Source: Chloroflexota bacterium (GTDB taxonomy: Bacteria; Chloroflexota; Dehalococcoidia; Tepidiformales; Tepidiformaceae). From it: a stretch of DNA of 64,000 nucleotides. Shown here one piece after another: positions 51,418-61,493 of the stretch (the first letter of the stretch is position 1; the number at the start of each line of letters is the position of its first letter). Below the pieces are notes generated by a model. It saw only the letters and a list, made by a program, of their open reading frames with translations, searched no databases and had not been told where the DNA came from. Made by a program: the position numbers and the translations under genes. The stretch is taken from assembly GCA_016234445.1 (NCBI GenBank), contig JACRBT010000002.1, positions 248,001 through 312,000 of the forward strand, in the 5' to 3' direction.

Positions 51418-52121
51418 CGTCGCCAGCCAGCCGCGCCGAAGACCTCTACGAACGTATCCGCGGCTGTGACCTGTGCCCGCTGGCGAAAACCCGTACCCAT
51501 GCCGTCCCCGGAGAGGGCCCGCTCGACGCCGAGGTCATGTTCATTGGCGAAGCCCCCGGCCAGAATGAAGACCGCCAGGGCCGCCCCTTCGTCGGCGCTG
51601 CCGGCCAGTTCCTCGACGAGCTCCTCGCCGCCGCCGGGTTCCGCCGCTCCGAGGTCTACATCTGCAACGTCCTCAAGTGCCGGCCGCCAGCCAATCGCGA
51701 CCCCCTGCCCGGCGAGATCGAAGCCTGCCGCGACTACCTCGACGAGCAGATCGACCTCATCAACCCCGATGTCATCGTCACCCTGGGGCGATTCTCAATG
51801 GCGCGCTGGTTCGCCGGCCAGGCCATCTCCCGGATCCACGGCAAGATCGAGGAGATCGACGGGCGTTTCTACGTCCCGATGTATCACCCCGCCGCGGCGC
51901 TCCACCAGCAGGCCCTGCGCGAGACCATCCTCGCGGACTTCCGCCGCCTGCCGGAGATCCTCGCCCGGGCGCGGGCACGGCATGCCCGTGAGATGACCGC
52001 GCCCGCGGGTCTTGCCCCGCAACTCCCATTCGACAGCCGGCCCCAGGCCGTGGCCGCTCCAGTGCCCCCGACGGCTGAACCACCACCATCCGCCCCTGCC
52101 GGTCAGCCCCGGCTCTTCTGA
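51414..52121 (+). CDS. Uracil-DNA glycosylase, family 4-type (Fe-S)
   Basis: 235 residues. Motif A 'FIGEAPGQNEDRQGRPFVG', the Cys set 'CDLCPLAKTR' and 'CNVLKCRPPANRDPLPGE' plus 'EIEACRDYL' for a 4Fe-4S cluster, and motif B 'YHPAAALHQ'. It removes uracil from DNA. A Pro/Ala-rich C-terminal tail of about 45 residues is extra. ATG overlaps the preceding stop. Confidence 0.92.
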   Translation: MTSPASRAEDLYERIRGCDLCPLAKTRTHAVPGEGPLDAEVMFIGEAPGQNEDRQGRPFVGAAGQFLDELLAAAGFRRSEVYICNVLKCRPPANRDPLPGEIEACRDYLDEQIDLINPDVIVTLGRFSMARWFAGQAISRIHGKIEEIDGRFYVPMYHPAAALHQQALRETILADFRRLPEILARARARHAREMTAPAGLAPQLPFDSRPQAVAAPVPPTAEPPPSAPAGQPRLF

Positions 52122-52137
52122 ATCGCAAAGGTACCTT

Positions 52138-53793
52138 ATGACAACTTCGGCACTCCGGATTATCCCCCTTGGCGGTCTCGGCGAAATCGGCCGGAACATG
52201 ATGCTCCTGGAATACGGCGACGACATGATCGCCGTCGACGTCGGCCTCATGTTCCCCGAAGAGGAGATGCTCGGCGTCGACCTCGTCATCCCCGACTTCA
52301 CGTATCTCCGCGAAAACCCCGGCAAACTCCGCGCCGTCTTCCTGACCCATGGCCACGAAGACCACGTCGGCGCCCTTCCCTACTTCTTCCGCGAATTCAA
52401 CGTCCCCGTCTACAGCACGAAGCTCACCGACGGCCTCATCCGGGTGAAGCTCAACGAACACCGCCTCCTCCAGGGCGCCCAGCTCCACGTCGTCGAGCCC
52501 GGCGAGGTGACGAAGGCCGGGGTGTTCGAAGTCGAGTTCTTCACCGTCGCCCACAGCATCCCTGACGCCTGCGGCCTCATCATCCGGACGCCCCTCGGTC
52601 CCGTCGTCCACACCGGCGACTTCAAGCTCGACCACACGCCGGTGATGGACCAGCACACCGATCTCATCCGGCTCGCGCAGGTGGGCGCCGAAGGCTGCCT
52701 CCTCCTCATGGCGGACTCGACCTATGCCGAGCAGGAGGGCTACACCCCGAGCGAACAGCTCGTCGGAGAAGCGCTCCGCAACATCCTCGTCAACACCACC
52801 GGCCGGGTGATTATTGCGACCTTCGCCTCGCTCATCTCCCGGGTGCAGCAGGTCATCGACGCCGCCGTCTTCACCGGGCGCAAGGTCTTTGTCACCGGCC
52901 GCTCGATGATCGACAACGTCGCGATGGCCCGCGAACTCGGCTACCTCAACGCCCCGGACGGCGTCCTCGTTGGCGTCGAACAGATGCGCAACACACCGCC
53001 CGCGAAGCTCGTCGTGATCACCACCGGCAGCCAGGGCGAACCGACGAGCGCGCTCACGCGGATGGCCAACGGCGACCACCGCCACATCACGATCGCGAAG
53101 GGCGACACGATCGTCCTCTCCGCGACAGCCATCCCCGGCAACGAGCAGGCTGTCTACCGCAACGTCGATAACCTCTTCCGGCTGGGCGCCGACGTCCTCT
53201 ACAACCGCGTCTCGAACATCCACGTCCGCGGCCACGCCAGCCGCGAGGAGCTGAAGATCATCCAGGGGCTGCTCCAACCGGAGTACTTCGTCCCCATCCA
53301 CGGCGAATACCGCCACCTGGTCGTCCACGCCCGGCTTGCCGAGTCCGTGGGCGTGCCGGAAGGCAACGCCTTCGTGCTCACCGACGGCGACGTGCTCGAG
53401 ATCGACGAGGAAGCTGCCCAGATTAGCGGCCGCGTCTCGGCCAGTTATGTCTATGTGGACGGCCTCGGCATCGGCGACGTCGACCAGCACCTCCTCCGCG
53501 ACCGCGCCCACCTTTCGACCGACGGCGTCGTCGTCGTCATCGTCGCTGTCGACAAGCAGACCGGACGGCTGATCCGGCCCCCGGAAATCCTCTCGCGCGG
53601 CTTCATGGACCTCGAGGGGAACGAGGCGCTGCTCGACAGGAGCCGCGGAATCGTCACCAAGGCGCTCGGCGGCGGATCTCACATCGCCGAATTTAGCGAC
53701 ATCAACGCCCGGATCAGGGACGCTTTGAGCAAGTTCCTGTACGATGAGACTCGCCGGAGGCCAATGGTGCTGACGGTAACCGTGGAGGTCTAG
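52138..53793 (+). CDS. rnj: Ribonuclease J
   Basis: 551 residues. The beta-lactamase zinc motif 'LTHGHEDHVGALPYFFREF' (HGHEDH, about residue 72), 'VHTGDFKLDHTP', the beta-CASP motifs 'TTGSQGEPTSAL' and 'HVRGHASREELK', and a C-terminal RNase J domain ('FVPIHGEYRHL'). It has 5'-to-3' exo- and endonuclease activity on mRNA and rRNA precursors. Confidence 0.95.
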   Translation: MTTSALRIIPLGGLGEIGRNMMLLEYGDDMIAVDVGLMFPEEEMLGVDLVIPDFTYLRENPGKLRAVFLTHGHEDHVGALPYFFREFNVPVYSTKLTDGLIRVKLNEHRLLQGAQLHVVEPGEVTKAGVFEVEFFTVAHSIPDACGLIIRTPLGPVVHTGDFKLDHTPVMDQHTDLIRLAQVGAEGCLLLMADSTYAEQEGYTPSEQLVGEALRNILVNTTGRVIIATFASLISRVQQVIDAAVFTGRKVFVTGRSMIDNVAMARELGYLNAPDGVLVGVEQMRNTPPAKLVVITTGSQGEPTSALTRMANGDHRHITIAKGDTIVLSATAIPGNEQAVYRNVDNLFRLGADVLYNRVSNIHVRGHASREELKIIQGLLQPEYFVPIHGEYRHLVVHARLAESVGVPEGNAFVLTDGDVLEIDEEAAQISGRVSASYVYVDGLGIGDVDQHLLRDRAHLSTDGVVVVIVAVDKQTGRLIRPPEILSRGFMDLEGNEALLDRSRGIVTKALGGGSHIAEFSDINARIRDALSKFLYDETRRRPMVLTVTVEV

Positions 53794-53869
53794 TCGAGAA
53801 GACCTCCCACCAGACTTGGGTACTGCGGGCGGCCAAGCGGGGAGCCGGCGCAGGGTAGGAGTGGTGCCC

Positions 53870-56317
53870 ATGACGGCACGCACGCGTACGCGTCCCCGCG
53901 CGGCGAGGACAGCACGTCCCCGCAAGCAACGGAATACGTTCTTCTCACGCAAGAACCGCTTCCTCCGCGCTGAAGTCGTCGGTGTGGCGATCGCGGCACT
54001 GGCCATCGCCGCGCTGCCCTGGCTTGTCGACCTCGGCGAAGTCGGCGCGGAAGCCCGCGACTGGGTGGTGCGCACCTTCGGGATGGGCATCTTCGTCATC
54101 GCCGCGCTCTCGGTGGCCGGCGGCATGTCCATCGCCCACCGCAGCTACGAACGGCCGCTCGCCTTCGCGCGGCGGGCGGCGGGAGCGGTCGCCCTCGGGC
54201 TCTTCGCCTGGGGAGCGCTGGGCCTGAACCACGCCGACTGGTCGCTCGGCGGCGTCGACTTCAGCGATGTCAGCCTCGGCGGTGACATCGGCCGGCTCCT
54301 CGTCGCTGGCCCGCTCGGGATCGTCGCCTGGTTGAGCACGCTCGTGATCGGCGTCGCGCTGGTGGCGCCCGGTCCCAGCCGCGCCTTCGCCCGCAACTCC
54401 CCGGTGTGGGCCGCGACCGCATGGGAACGCCGTCTGCCCCACCGGATCCTCGCCGGTATCGGCCGGTTCCTCGCGTTCGTCTTCCGCCGCCCGGGCAGCC
54501 GCGACGAAGAAATGGTCATCGGCGCCGGCACACTCCGGGAACGGCTCCAGCCTCGGCCCGGTCCCGACTTCGAGGTGGAGCCTGTCGTCTACCGCCCCTC
54601 CATCGACCTCGCGGCGCCGAGCTCCATTGTCGGCGCGGGCGCGGCCGCGGCCTTCGTCCACGGCACCGGCCTCGACGACGACCCCACGGAGAGCGAGCCC
54701 GAGGCCATTGCCCCGGCAGCCCCTCCCGCCGAAGAGGAAGAAGCGGCCGAGCCGCAACAGCTCGGTCTCCAGCTCGGCGGGCAAAGCGCCTGGGCCCTTC
54801 CTGCCATCGAGCTTCTCAACGCCCCCCAGGTCAGCGCCAGCCGCAAGCACGACAACGCCGCTCGCGCCCAGCTGATCGTCGACACCCTCGCCAGCTTCGG
54901 CGTCGACGCCACCGTGGTCGAAGTGAACGAAGGCCCGACCGTCACCCAGTTCGGGGTCGAGCCCGGCTGGGAAGTGCGCTCCAAGGAAGTCCAGGTCAAG
55001 GACGTCGCCGGGAAGACGATCATCGGCGGCGACGGCCGTGCCCGCACCGAACGCGTCGAAGTCGGCCGCACCAGGGTCCGCGTCAACCGGATCACGGCCC
55101 TCCAGAACGACCTTGCCCTTGCCCTCGCCGCCCCCAGCCTCCGGATCGAGGCCCCCGTCCCCGGGCGAGCGATCGTCGGCATCGAAGTCCCCAACGACAG
55201 CGCCACCGTGGTCACCATGCGCCACGTCATGGAGTCGAAGGAATTCGCCGAACTCGCCCGGAAGTCGAAGCTTGCCCTCGCCCTCGGGAAGGGCGTCTCG
55301 GGCGTGCCGGTGACCGCCGACCTGGCGAAGATGCCCCACCTCCTCATCGCGGGCGCCACCGGCAGCGGCAAGAGCGTCTGCATGAACTCGATCATCGCCG
55401 GGATCATGATGAACGCCTCGCCCGACGAGGTCCGTTTCGTGATGGTGGACCCGAAGCGGGTGGAGCTGACCGCCTACAGCCACATCCCACACCTCGCCTT
55501 CAGCGAAGTCATCGTTGACGTGGACAAGGTCGTGGGCGCGCTCCAGGCGGTCGTCTCGGAGATGGAAGCGCGCTTCAAGAAGTTCGCTGCTGTCGCCGTC
55601 CGCAACATCGACGCCTACAACAAGCACCCCCGCGTCCTCAAGAAACTCCCCTGCTGGGTCGTCATCATCGACGAGCTCGCGGACCTGATGATGGCGGCGC
55701 CGTTCGAGGTCGAGAAGCTCCTCTGCCGGCTCGCTCAGCTCGGACGCGCCGCCGGCATCCACCTGGTCGTCGCCACCCAGCGGCCTTCGGTCGACGTCAT
55801 CACCGGCCTCATCAAGGCGAACTTCCCTACGCGCATCGCCTTCGCTGTCACCTCGATGATCGACTCCCGGACGATCCTCGACATGGGCGGCGCCGAGAAG
55901 CTCCTCGGCCGCGGCGACATGCTCTACATGCCCACCGACGCGGCCAAGCCGATCCGCATCCAGGGCGTCTACGTCTCCGACGCGGAGGTCGAGCGGCTCG
56001 TCCAGTTCTGGACCGACGACCGCTTCAGCGCCCTCGCCCCCGAGACCGCCGACGCCCTGCTGGAACAGGCACTGGTGGAACAGAACGCCGACCCGGACAT
56101 CTCGATCGAGGAAGACGACCCGATCGTCGGCCGTGCCCGCCACCTGGCGATGGAACACCAGCGAGTCTCCCCGTCGCTGTTTCAGCGCCGCCTGCGCATC
56201 GGTTATGTGAAGGCCTGCCGCCTCATCGACCTTCTCGAAGAAGAGGGCCTCGTCGGCCCGCGGGAAGAAGGTGAGTCCCGGCGCGTCCTTGCCACGCCTC
56301 AGAGCGACTTCGATTGA
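53870..56317 (+). CDS. ftsK: DNA translocase FtsK/SpoIIIE
   Basis: 815 residues. N-terminal membrane region with about four helices (30-185), a short acidic linker, then the motor: Walker A 'AGATGSGKSVCMNS' (about 495), 'VMVDPKRVELTAY', Walker B 'VVIIDELADLMM', and a C-terminal gamma winged helix ('VSPSLFQRRLRIGYVKACRL'). It pumps chromosomal DNA at the division septum. TAGGAG lies upstream of the ATG; a GTG three codons earlier is possible. Confidence 0.94.
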   Translation: MTARTRTRPRAARTARPRKQRNTFFSRKNRFLRAEVVGVAIAALAIAALPWLVDLGEVGAEARDWVVRTFGMGIFVIAALSVAGGMSIAHRSYERPLAFARRAAGAVALGLFAWGALGLNHADWSLGGVDFSDVSLGGDIGRLLVAGPLGIVAWLSTLVIGVALVAPGPSRAFARNSPVWAATAWERRLPHRILAGIGRFLAFVFRRPGSRDEEMVIGAGTLRERLQPRPGPDFEVEPVVYRPSIDLAAPSSIVGAGAAAAFVHGTGLDDDPTESEPEAIAPAAPPAEEEEAAEPQQLGLQLGGQSAWALPAIELLNAPQVSASRKHDNAARAQLIVDTLASFGVDATVVEVNEGPTVTQFGVEPGWEVRSKEVQVKDVAGKTIIGGDGRARTERVEVGRTRVRVNRITALQNDLALALAAPSLRIEAPVPGRAIVGIEVPNDSATVVTMRHVMESKEFAELARKSKLALALGKGVSGVPVTADLAKMPHLLIAGATGSGKSVCMNSIIAGIMMNASPDEVRFVMVDPKRVELTAYSHIPHLAFSEVIVDVDKVVGALQAVVSEMEARFKKFAAVAVRNIDAYNKHPRVLKKLPCWVVIIDELADLMMAAPFEVEKLLCRLAQLGRAAGIHLVVATQRPSVDVITGLIKANFPTRIAFAVTSMIDSRTILDMGGAEKLLGRGDMLYMPTDAAKPIRIQGVYVSDAEVERLVQFWTDDRFSALAPETADALLEQALVEQNADPDISIEEDDPIVGRARHLAMEHQRVSPSLFQRRLRIGYVKACRLIDLLEEEGLVGPREEGESRRVLATPQSDFD

Positions 56318-56329
56318 TACACTAGGAGC

Positions 56330-58135
56330 ATGGTGAGGAACATCCGCGGACTGCTGTCACGCCAGGAAGCGCCGGTCGAGGTCCCAGAACCGGTCCACGA
56401 ACGCTGCCTTTCGTGCGAAGCCGACCTCGAAGGCTCACGGATGTACGAACGCTACCGCGTCTGCCATTCCTGCGGCTTCCACTTCCACCTGACCGCCCGG
56501 GAACGGCTGGCGACCCTCCTCGACACTGGCACCTTCAAGGAAGACGACCGCGGTGTCACCTCGATCGACCCCCTCTCGTTCCAGGGCCGGCAGTCCTACC
56601 GCTCCCAGGTCATCAACGCCCAGCGCCGCACCGGCCTCGCCGAATCCGCCCTCACCGGCACCGGCGCCATCAACGGCCGCGATTGCGTGGTCGCCGTCCT
56701 CGACTTCTCCTTCCTCGGCGGCTCCATCGGCGTCGTCGCCGGGGAGCGCCTGGCTCGGGCCTTCGAAAAGGCGGCCGCCCGGCGGGTACCCATCGTCACG
56801 GTTTGCTCAACGGCTGGCACGCGGATGCAGGAGGGCCTCCTCGCGCTGATGCAGCTGCCCCGCGTCATCGCCGCCGTCCGCAAATTCGACCGCGCCGGCC
56901 TCCCGCACATCACCGTCCTCACCGACCCCACGACCGGCTCCGCCTACACCGGCTTCGTGAGCATGGCCGACGTGGTCATCGCCGAGCCGAACGCGCTTGT
57001 GGGCTACGCCGCCCTCCGCCTCCTCGAAGAGACCGAGGGCCACGAGCTCGCGGCCGGCGCACATACGGCGGAGGCGCACCTCCGCCACGGGCTGGTCGAC
57101 GCGGTCATCCCCCGGGCCGACCTTCGCGACGCCCTCGCCCTGCTTCTCGACATCCTCCTCGACGAATATCGCGCCAACGCCCCCCATCGCACCCAGGGCC
57201 AGCACCCCGTCCACACGCCCCATGGAGCGTGGCAACAGGTGCAGCTCTCCCGCCACGAACAGCGCCCGACCTCGCTCGACTTCATCGGCCGGATGACGGA
57301 CTCCTTCTTCGAAATCCGCGGCGACCGCTCAGGCGAAGACGACCGCTCCGTCATCGCGGGTTTCGCCACCATCGGCCGCGAAGCGGTCATGGTCATCGGC
57401 CAGCAGCGCCCCCACGACGGCCCGGCGACCGAGGGCTGGGCGCGCCCCGCCGGATTCCGCAAGGCCACCCGGGCGATGGCGCTCGCCGGCAAGTTCCGGA
57501 TCCCCGTCGTCACACTGATCGACACCTCGGGCGCGCTCCCGAGCATCGAAAGTGAAGAGGCCGGCCTGGGTTACGCGATTGCCCACTGCATGGCCGTGAT
57601 GATCGACCTCCCCGTGCCCACCGTCGCCGTCATCGTGGGCGAAGGGAACTCCGAGGGCGCCATCGCCATGGCAGTCGCCGACCGCGTGCTGATGCTCGAC
57701 AACGCCGTCTACGAGGTGATTCGCCCCGAAGAGGCCGCCCGCATCCTCTTCCAGGAGTCGTCGCGCGCGGGTGAAGCCGCGGAGCGCCTCCGCATCACCT
57801 CACACGACTGCCTCAAGCTCGGGATCATCGACGCGACCGTGCCCGAACCCGGCGAAGGCGCCCACACCAACCACGTCGAGGCCGCCCACCTCCTCCGCCG
57901 CGCCATCCTTCGCCAACTGACCACCATCCAGCGGACCCGCCCCAAGAGGCTGCTCGAACGCCGCTACGCCCGCTATCGCCAGACCGGGTCGACCCACTCC
58001 TGGGTGCGGGGGACGCTCGAACGGCGCCTTGCCCACCTCACGGACCGCATCGACGCCGCGCTCAACCGCATCCGCCGGCGCCCTGCTCCCCGCAACGTCC
58101 GCGACTTCGGCGACCACCCGGACATCCCCGTCTAA
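56330..58135 (+). CDS. accDA: Acetyl-CoA carboxylase carboxyltransferase, beta-alpha fusion
   Basis: 601 residues. The AccD half carries a C4 zinc finger (CLSC...CHSCG, about 26-50) and 'GGSIGVVAGERLARAFEKA' with 'GTRMQEGLLALMQ'. The AccA half starts about residue 300 ('QLSRHEQRPTSLDFI') and has 'LIDTSGALPSIESEEAGLG' and 'IVGEGNSEGAIAMAVADRV'. The fused subunit makes malonyl-CoA for the fab genes upstream. Many bacteria use two separate genes. Confidence 0.9.
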   Translation: MVRNIRGLLSRQEAPVEVPEPVHERCLSCEADLEGSRMYERYRVCHSCGFHFHLTARERLATLLDTGTFKEDDRGVTSIDPLSFQGRQSYRSQVINAQRRTGLAESALTGTGAINGRDCVVAVLDFSFLGGSIGVVAGERLARAFEKAAARRVPIVTVCSTAGTRMQEGLLALMQLPRVIAAVRKFDRAGLPHITVLTDPTTGSAYTGFVSMADVVIAEPNALVGYAALRLLEETEGHELAAGAHTAEAHLRHGLVDAVIPRADLRDALALLLDILLDEYRANAPHRTQGQHPVHTPHGAWQQVQLSRHEQRPTSLDFIGRMTDSFFEIRGDRSGEDDRSVIAGFATIGREAVMVIGQQRPHDGPATEGWARPAGFRKATRAMALAGKFRIPVVTLIDTSGALPSIESEEAGLGYAIAHCMAVMIDLPVPTVAVIVGEGNSEGAIAMAVADRVLMLDNAVYEVIRPEEAARILFQESSRAGEAAERLRITSHDCLKLGIIDATVPEPGEGAHTNHVEAAHLLRRAILRQLTTIQRTRPKRLLERRYARYRQTGSTHSWVRGTLERRLAHLTDRIDAALNRIRRRPAPRNVRDFGDHPDIPV

Positions 58136-58158
58136 TCGGACCTGCGACGCGAACCCTG

Positions 58159-58611
58159 TCAGGGGTCCGTGCGAAGGCGGTCGAGGATCTTCCAGCGGGC
58201 GGTCGCGGTCGTAAGTTCATCGCCAGATTCGTCGCAGAGCGCGGCTTCGATGAAAACGTTCGAGCCTTCGATGCGGGCAACGTGCGCACGGACAACCAGG
58301 GGCCGGCCGGTCGGGGCCGAGCGGCGAAAGCGTAGCGCGATCTCCGCGGTGACGATGCGGCGGGCGTCGCCGTCGGGGAGCGCCGTCTGGGCCGCCTTGC
58401 CCATCACCTCGTCAAGGACAGTCGCCTGGATCCCGCCGTGGACCACCCCCGTAGCGCCGCAGTAGTGGGGCGGGACCGTGTAAGTGGCTTCGACCGCATG
58501 CTCCCCTACCCGGCGGACGTCGATGTGGAGGCCCTCCGGGTTGGCGGGACCGCAGCCGAAACAGTGGGCGTCGGCCGCGAAGACTGCGAGAGGGCTCGGT
58601 TGGTCGGTCAA
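58159..58611 (-). CDS. PaaI-type hotdog thioesterase
   Basis: 150 residues. A hotdog fold with 'GVVHGGIQATVLDEVMGKAA' (the HGG region and catalytic acid) and 'CFGCGPANPEGLHID' at the start. It probably hydrolyses acyl-CoA thioesters. TTG start; GGGGGAA lies upstream. Confidence 0.8.
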   Translation of the reverse strand: MTDQPSPLAVFAADAHCFGCGPANPEGLHIDVRRVGEHAVEATYTVPPHYCGATGVVHGGIQATVLDEVMGKAAQTALPDGDARRIVTAEIALRFRRSAPTGRPLVVRAHVARIEGSNVFIEAALCDESGDELTTATARWKILDRLRTDP

Positions 58612-58656
58612 ATGCGGTTCCCCCGGGCGGTCCCGGGAACCGCGGTGGCTTGATGT

Positions 58657-58745
<89 letters not shown>

Positions 58746-58822
58746 ACAGGTTCGGACTTTACCGGTTATGGGGCATCGATTCCAGCCGTGTAGCCATGAA
58801 TGTGGCCAAGCGCTCTACGAAC

Positions 58823-60028
58823 CTAGGCCGGCTTCCGTCCAAGTCCGACGAAGACGGCGTCCATCCGCTGGGCCGCGTCCTTCTTCAGATCGCCCATTAC
58901 GTGACTATACGTGTTCGCCGTCACCGAGATCGCGCTGTGCCCGAGCAGCTCTTGGATGACCTTGAGTTCCACACCCTGGGCGAGGAGGAGCGAAGCGCAG
59001 CCGTGACGAAGATCGTGGAATCTCTGCCGCGGCAGCCCGTTCTGTTCGAGCAGCCTTTGGAACTCTACCGTCACCGTGGAGCCGTGAAGAGGAAGACCCT
59101 TCGTTGAGGTGAACACGAGGTTCCATTGCCCATCCCAGGCGCTACCCGCCGCGAGACGCTCCTCAATCTGGCGAAGACGGTGGTCGCGCAGCGCCTGAAT
59201 TGCCATCGTTGTAAGGGCGAGGCTCCGCCGGCTGTGCGCCGTCTTGGTCTCGACCAGGCGGTATTCTCTCTTCACCTGTTGCAGCGCGCGGCGAACGTGG
59301 AGCAGTCCACCCTCAAGATCCAGGTCGTCCCACGTGAGCGCGAGTAGCTCCCCTTGGCGCAAACCCGTGGTGAGGGCGACCGTGTAGAGGGCCTCCATCC
59401 GGTGGCCTCGAACCGCGCCGAGGAAGGTGAAGGACTGCTCGGCCGTGAGCGGCTTGATCTCGTGGTGAGGCACGCGAGGCCCTGCAACCAGCGCAGCGAC
59501 GTTGCGGCCCACGATTCCCTGGCGAAGCGCCTTGTTCAAGGCGACGACCAGGATGGTGCGGATCTCCTTCACGGTCCGCGGGGTCAGGATCTTCGGTGGG
59601 GAACCCGGGACGATCAGCTGCCGAGGCTTCGGCGTCTTCAGCCTCCCGGCAAGGAACGTCTCCACTTGTTGGGGGCTGAGTTGACTGAGCCGGTGCTTTC
59701 CGAGACCCGGCACGAGGTGCACATTGACGACCTGGCGATATCTTTCGAAAGTGGATGGTCTGACCGTCATCTCGACTGCCTTGAGCCAGTCGTTCAAGAA
59801 GGTGGCGACTGTGAGGCGATCATGGGTTGGCTGAATTCCTTGTTCGAGTTGTTGCCTGGCCGTCTTTAGCTTGCTCAGCACCTCACGCTTCGTCGAACCG
59901 TACACAACCTTGCGGGCCCGCTTACCCTCCTTCCAGCCAAGTTCCACAGTGCCGACCCATTTTCCGTCCGCCCGGCTGTAGATACTACCCTCACCGCTGA
60001 CACGCCGACTATGACGTTGCTCGACCAT
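58823..60028 (-). CDS. int: Tyrosine-type integrase
   Basis: 401 residues. N-terminal AP2-like/SAM-like DNA-binding domains ('GSIYSRADGKWVGTVELGW' and 'TVATFLNDWLKAVEMTVRPS'), then the catalytic domain with Arg in 'TTGLRQGELLALTW', Lys in 'VETKTAHSRRSLAL', 'FHDLRHGCASLLLAQG' (HxxR), His in 'LLGHSAISVTANTYSHV' and the Tyr there. All catalytic residues are present, so it should be active. Its position beside tRNA-Ser is typical of integrative elements. Confidence 0.92.
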   Translation of the reverse strand: MVEQRHSRRVSGEGSIYSRADGKWVGTVELGWKEGKRARKVVYGSTKREVLSKLKTARQQLEQGIQPTHDRLTVATFLNDWLKAVEMTVRPSTFERYRQVVNVHLVPGLGKHRLSQLSPQQVETFLAGRLKTPKPRQLIVPGSPPKILTPRTVKEIRTILVVALNKALRQGIVGRNVAALVAGPRVPHHEIKPLTAEQSFTFLGAVRGHRMEALYTVALTTGLRQGELLALTWDDLDLEGGLLHVRRALQQVKREYRLVETKTAHSRRSLALTTMAIQALRDHRLRQIEERLAAGSAWDGQWNLVFTSTKGLPLHGSTVTVEFQRLLEQNGLPRQRFHDLRHGCASLLLAQGVELKVIQELLGHSAISVTANTYSHVMGDLKKDAAQRMDAVFVGLGRKPA

Positions 60029-60371
60029 TCCTTTGGCTCCTCAGAACTGGCAACCGTCCGCTGCCGACTTCTACCAAACCCCTGATAGTCTAATCATAAC
60101 AGAGAACGACTGCGGTGGAGTCGGTCTTGCAACTTCTTGTCCGCCGAGCAACGGATGTACTCGTGGCCTGCGCATAAGCTCGTCTGGTCACGGACGCCGC
60201 AGCCAACATACCGGCACCGGACGCCTCAACACATTCGCGGCAGTCGACGCCAGACCCGTCCTCCCGGCGGGGTCTTTGGAGGGCTTGGAAGGCACCCGTC
60301 GCTCAAGCCCCACGACGCCACCAATGGCGGCACGACGCGCCATCGTCACTGCCCATGATCCCACGGTGCGC
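60029..60371. other. Intergenic stretch without a supported gene
   Basis: 343 bases between the integrase start and the end of the leftward operon. It includes a locally AT-richer part (60070-60110, with TATGAT and TAGACT on the minus strand) that may hold the integrase promoter. No gene, repeat or attachment site is seen. Confidence 0.4.
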
Positions 60372-61112
60372 TTACCCGGCCGCCAGAATCTCGATCGCCT
60401 TCTGGATGTAGGCAGGGGCTTCCGCCCAACCGACAACCCCGGAGATGATCCTCGTCGCGGCGACGAGCAGGTTGATCAGCCCACCCATCCGAGGCCCCTC
60501 GACTTCCCAAGTCTCGGCCAACTCAGGCGCAACGAGGGTGTCGATAATGTCGTTCCGCGGTCCCCTCACGAGGACTTCGAGCATACGTCGCTCAAGACCG
60601 CTCGCCTCCGGGATGACTGCCTGAAGGTCATCCTGGATCCCGCGAAGCTCATCGACCGCACGCGCACGAACCGCAGCAACGCGGACAACCGCTGGGACCG
60701 TCGGAGGTATGGCCTCCCACCAGGCTGCGCTGATCTCCTCGCCAATGACCCTCCGCGATACGACTTGAGGGAACCGGCGGCCCGTAGCGACTTCGGCAAA
60801 GTCTATGAGCGGTGGCCCCACGGCGTTGGCAATGACGACACCCTTGGGACTGAGACTGAACCAGTACTCCACCGGGGGCCTCGACTCTCCCGGGCGAAGA
60901 TCCGTCAGCTCAATCCAGCCGCCATCTGCCAAGTCCTTGAGGTCGCCCTCCGAGGCCGGATCAATCCGGGTTGCCGCCTCGCCCGCCTTCAGACTCGCGG
61001 ACATCCCGCCGCGAAACCAGACCCCTTCACCGCTCCCGTGTTGCAGAACAAACCGCATTAAGTGCCGCTGGAAAGGAGTTGGGACTGCCGTCGAGGCGGG
61101 CTCATCAGCCAT
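60372..61112 (-). CDS. Unknown protein of the island operon, possible winged helix
   Basis: 246 residues. The N-terminal 90 residues ('FQRHLMRFVLQHG', 'LKDLADGGWIELTDLRPGES', 'YWFSLSPKGVVIANAVG') look like a winged-helix pattern in which a helix leads to a beta-hairpin. The C-terminal half is helical ('ELRGIQDDLQAVIPEASGLE'). No family recognised. GGGGG precedes the ATG, 63 bases after the zinc-ribbon gene, so it is probably the last gene of the operon. Confidence 0.6.
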   Translation of the reverse strand: MADEPASTAVPTPFQRHLMRFVLQHGSGEGVWFRGGMSASLKAGEAATRIDPASEGDLKDLADGGWIELTDLRPGESRPPVEYWFSLSPKGVVIANAVGPPLIDFAEVATGRRFPQVVSRRVIGEEISAAWWEAIPPTVPAVVRVAAVRARAVDELRGIQDDLQAVIPEASGLERRMLEVLVRGPRNDIIDTLVAPELAETWEVEGPRMGGLINLLVAATRIISGVVGWAEAPAYIQKAIEILAAG

Positions 61113-61175
61113 GGGGGAGCCCCCAAGCGGTTTGTTCGTCCCATCTCCCGCAAGTGAAGACGTGGGAACATCCGC

Positions 61176-61493
61176 TCAGATCGTGACGAAACTCGGAATC
61201 GAAGCCCGGGTGATCGCAGGGGCCGAGTCCCGGGGGCCCCACGCGTGGACGCGAGCCGGGTACGCCCTGGGCCAGCCGCACGCGCCGCAGCGGCCATCCG
61301 GGCCCGGGTCGCCCGCGCCAGCGCCCAAAGCGACGCGTAGTCGCAGGCCGCAGACTCGACAGCTGCGCGCCCACTGAGGACGGGGAAATTCTGGCTGGCC
61401 TTCGCGCCTGAAGCCGACGGCCCCGAATGCGCGCCAGGGCCGCCAGTCGTGAGGACAGGCGAAGACAGCGGGTACGGGAGCTGGTCCGGTCAC
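61176..61493 (-). CDS. Small zinc-ribbon-like protein coupled to the Schlafen-type gene
   Basis: 105 residues. 'ACPHDWRPW' then CRVCG and CGACG, a likely treble-clef or zinc-ribbon arrangement (C-x-H, CxxC, CxxC). The GTG start overlaps the stop of the preceding gene (GTGA), which supports real translation. No family recognised. Confidence 0.55.
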   Translation of the reverse strand: MTGPAPVPAVFACPHDWRPWRAFGAVGFRREGQPEFPRPQWARSCRVCGLRLRVALGAGAGDPGPDGRCGACGWPRAYPARVHAWGPRDSAPAITRASIPSFVTI

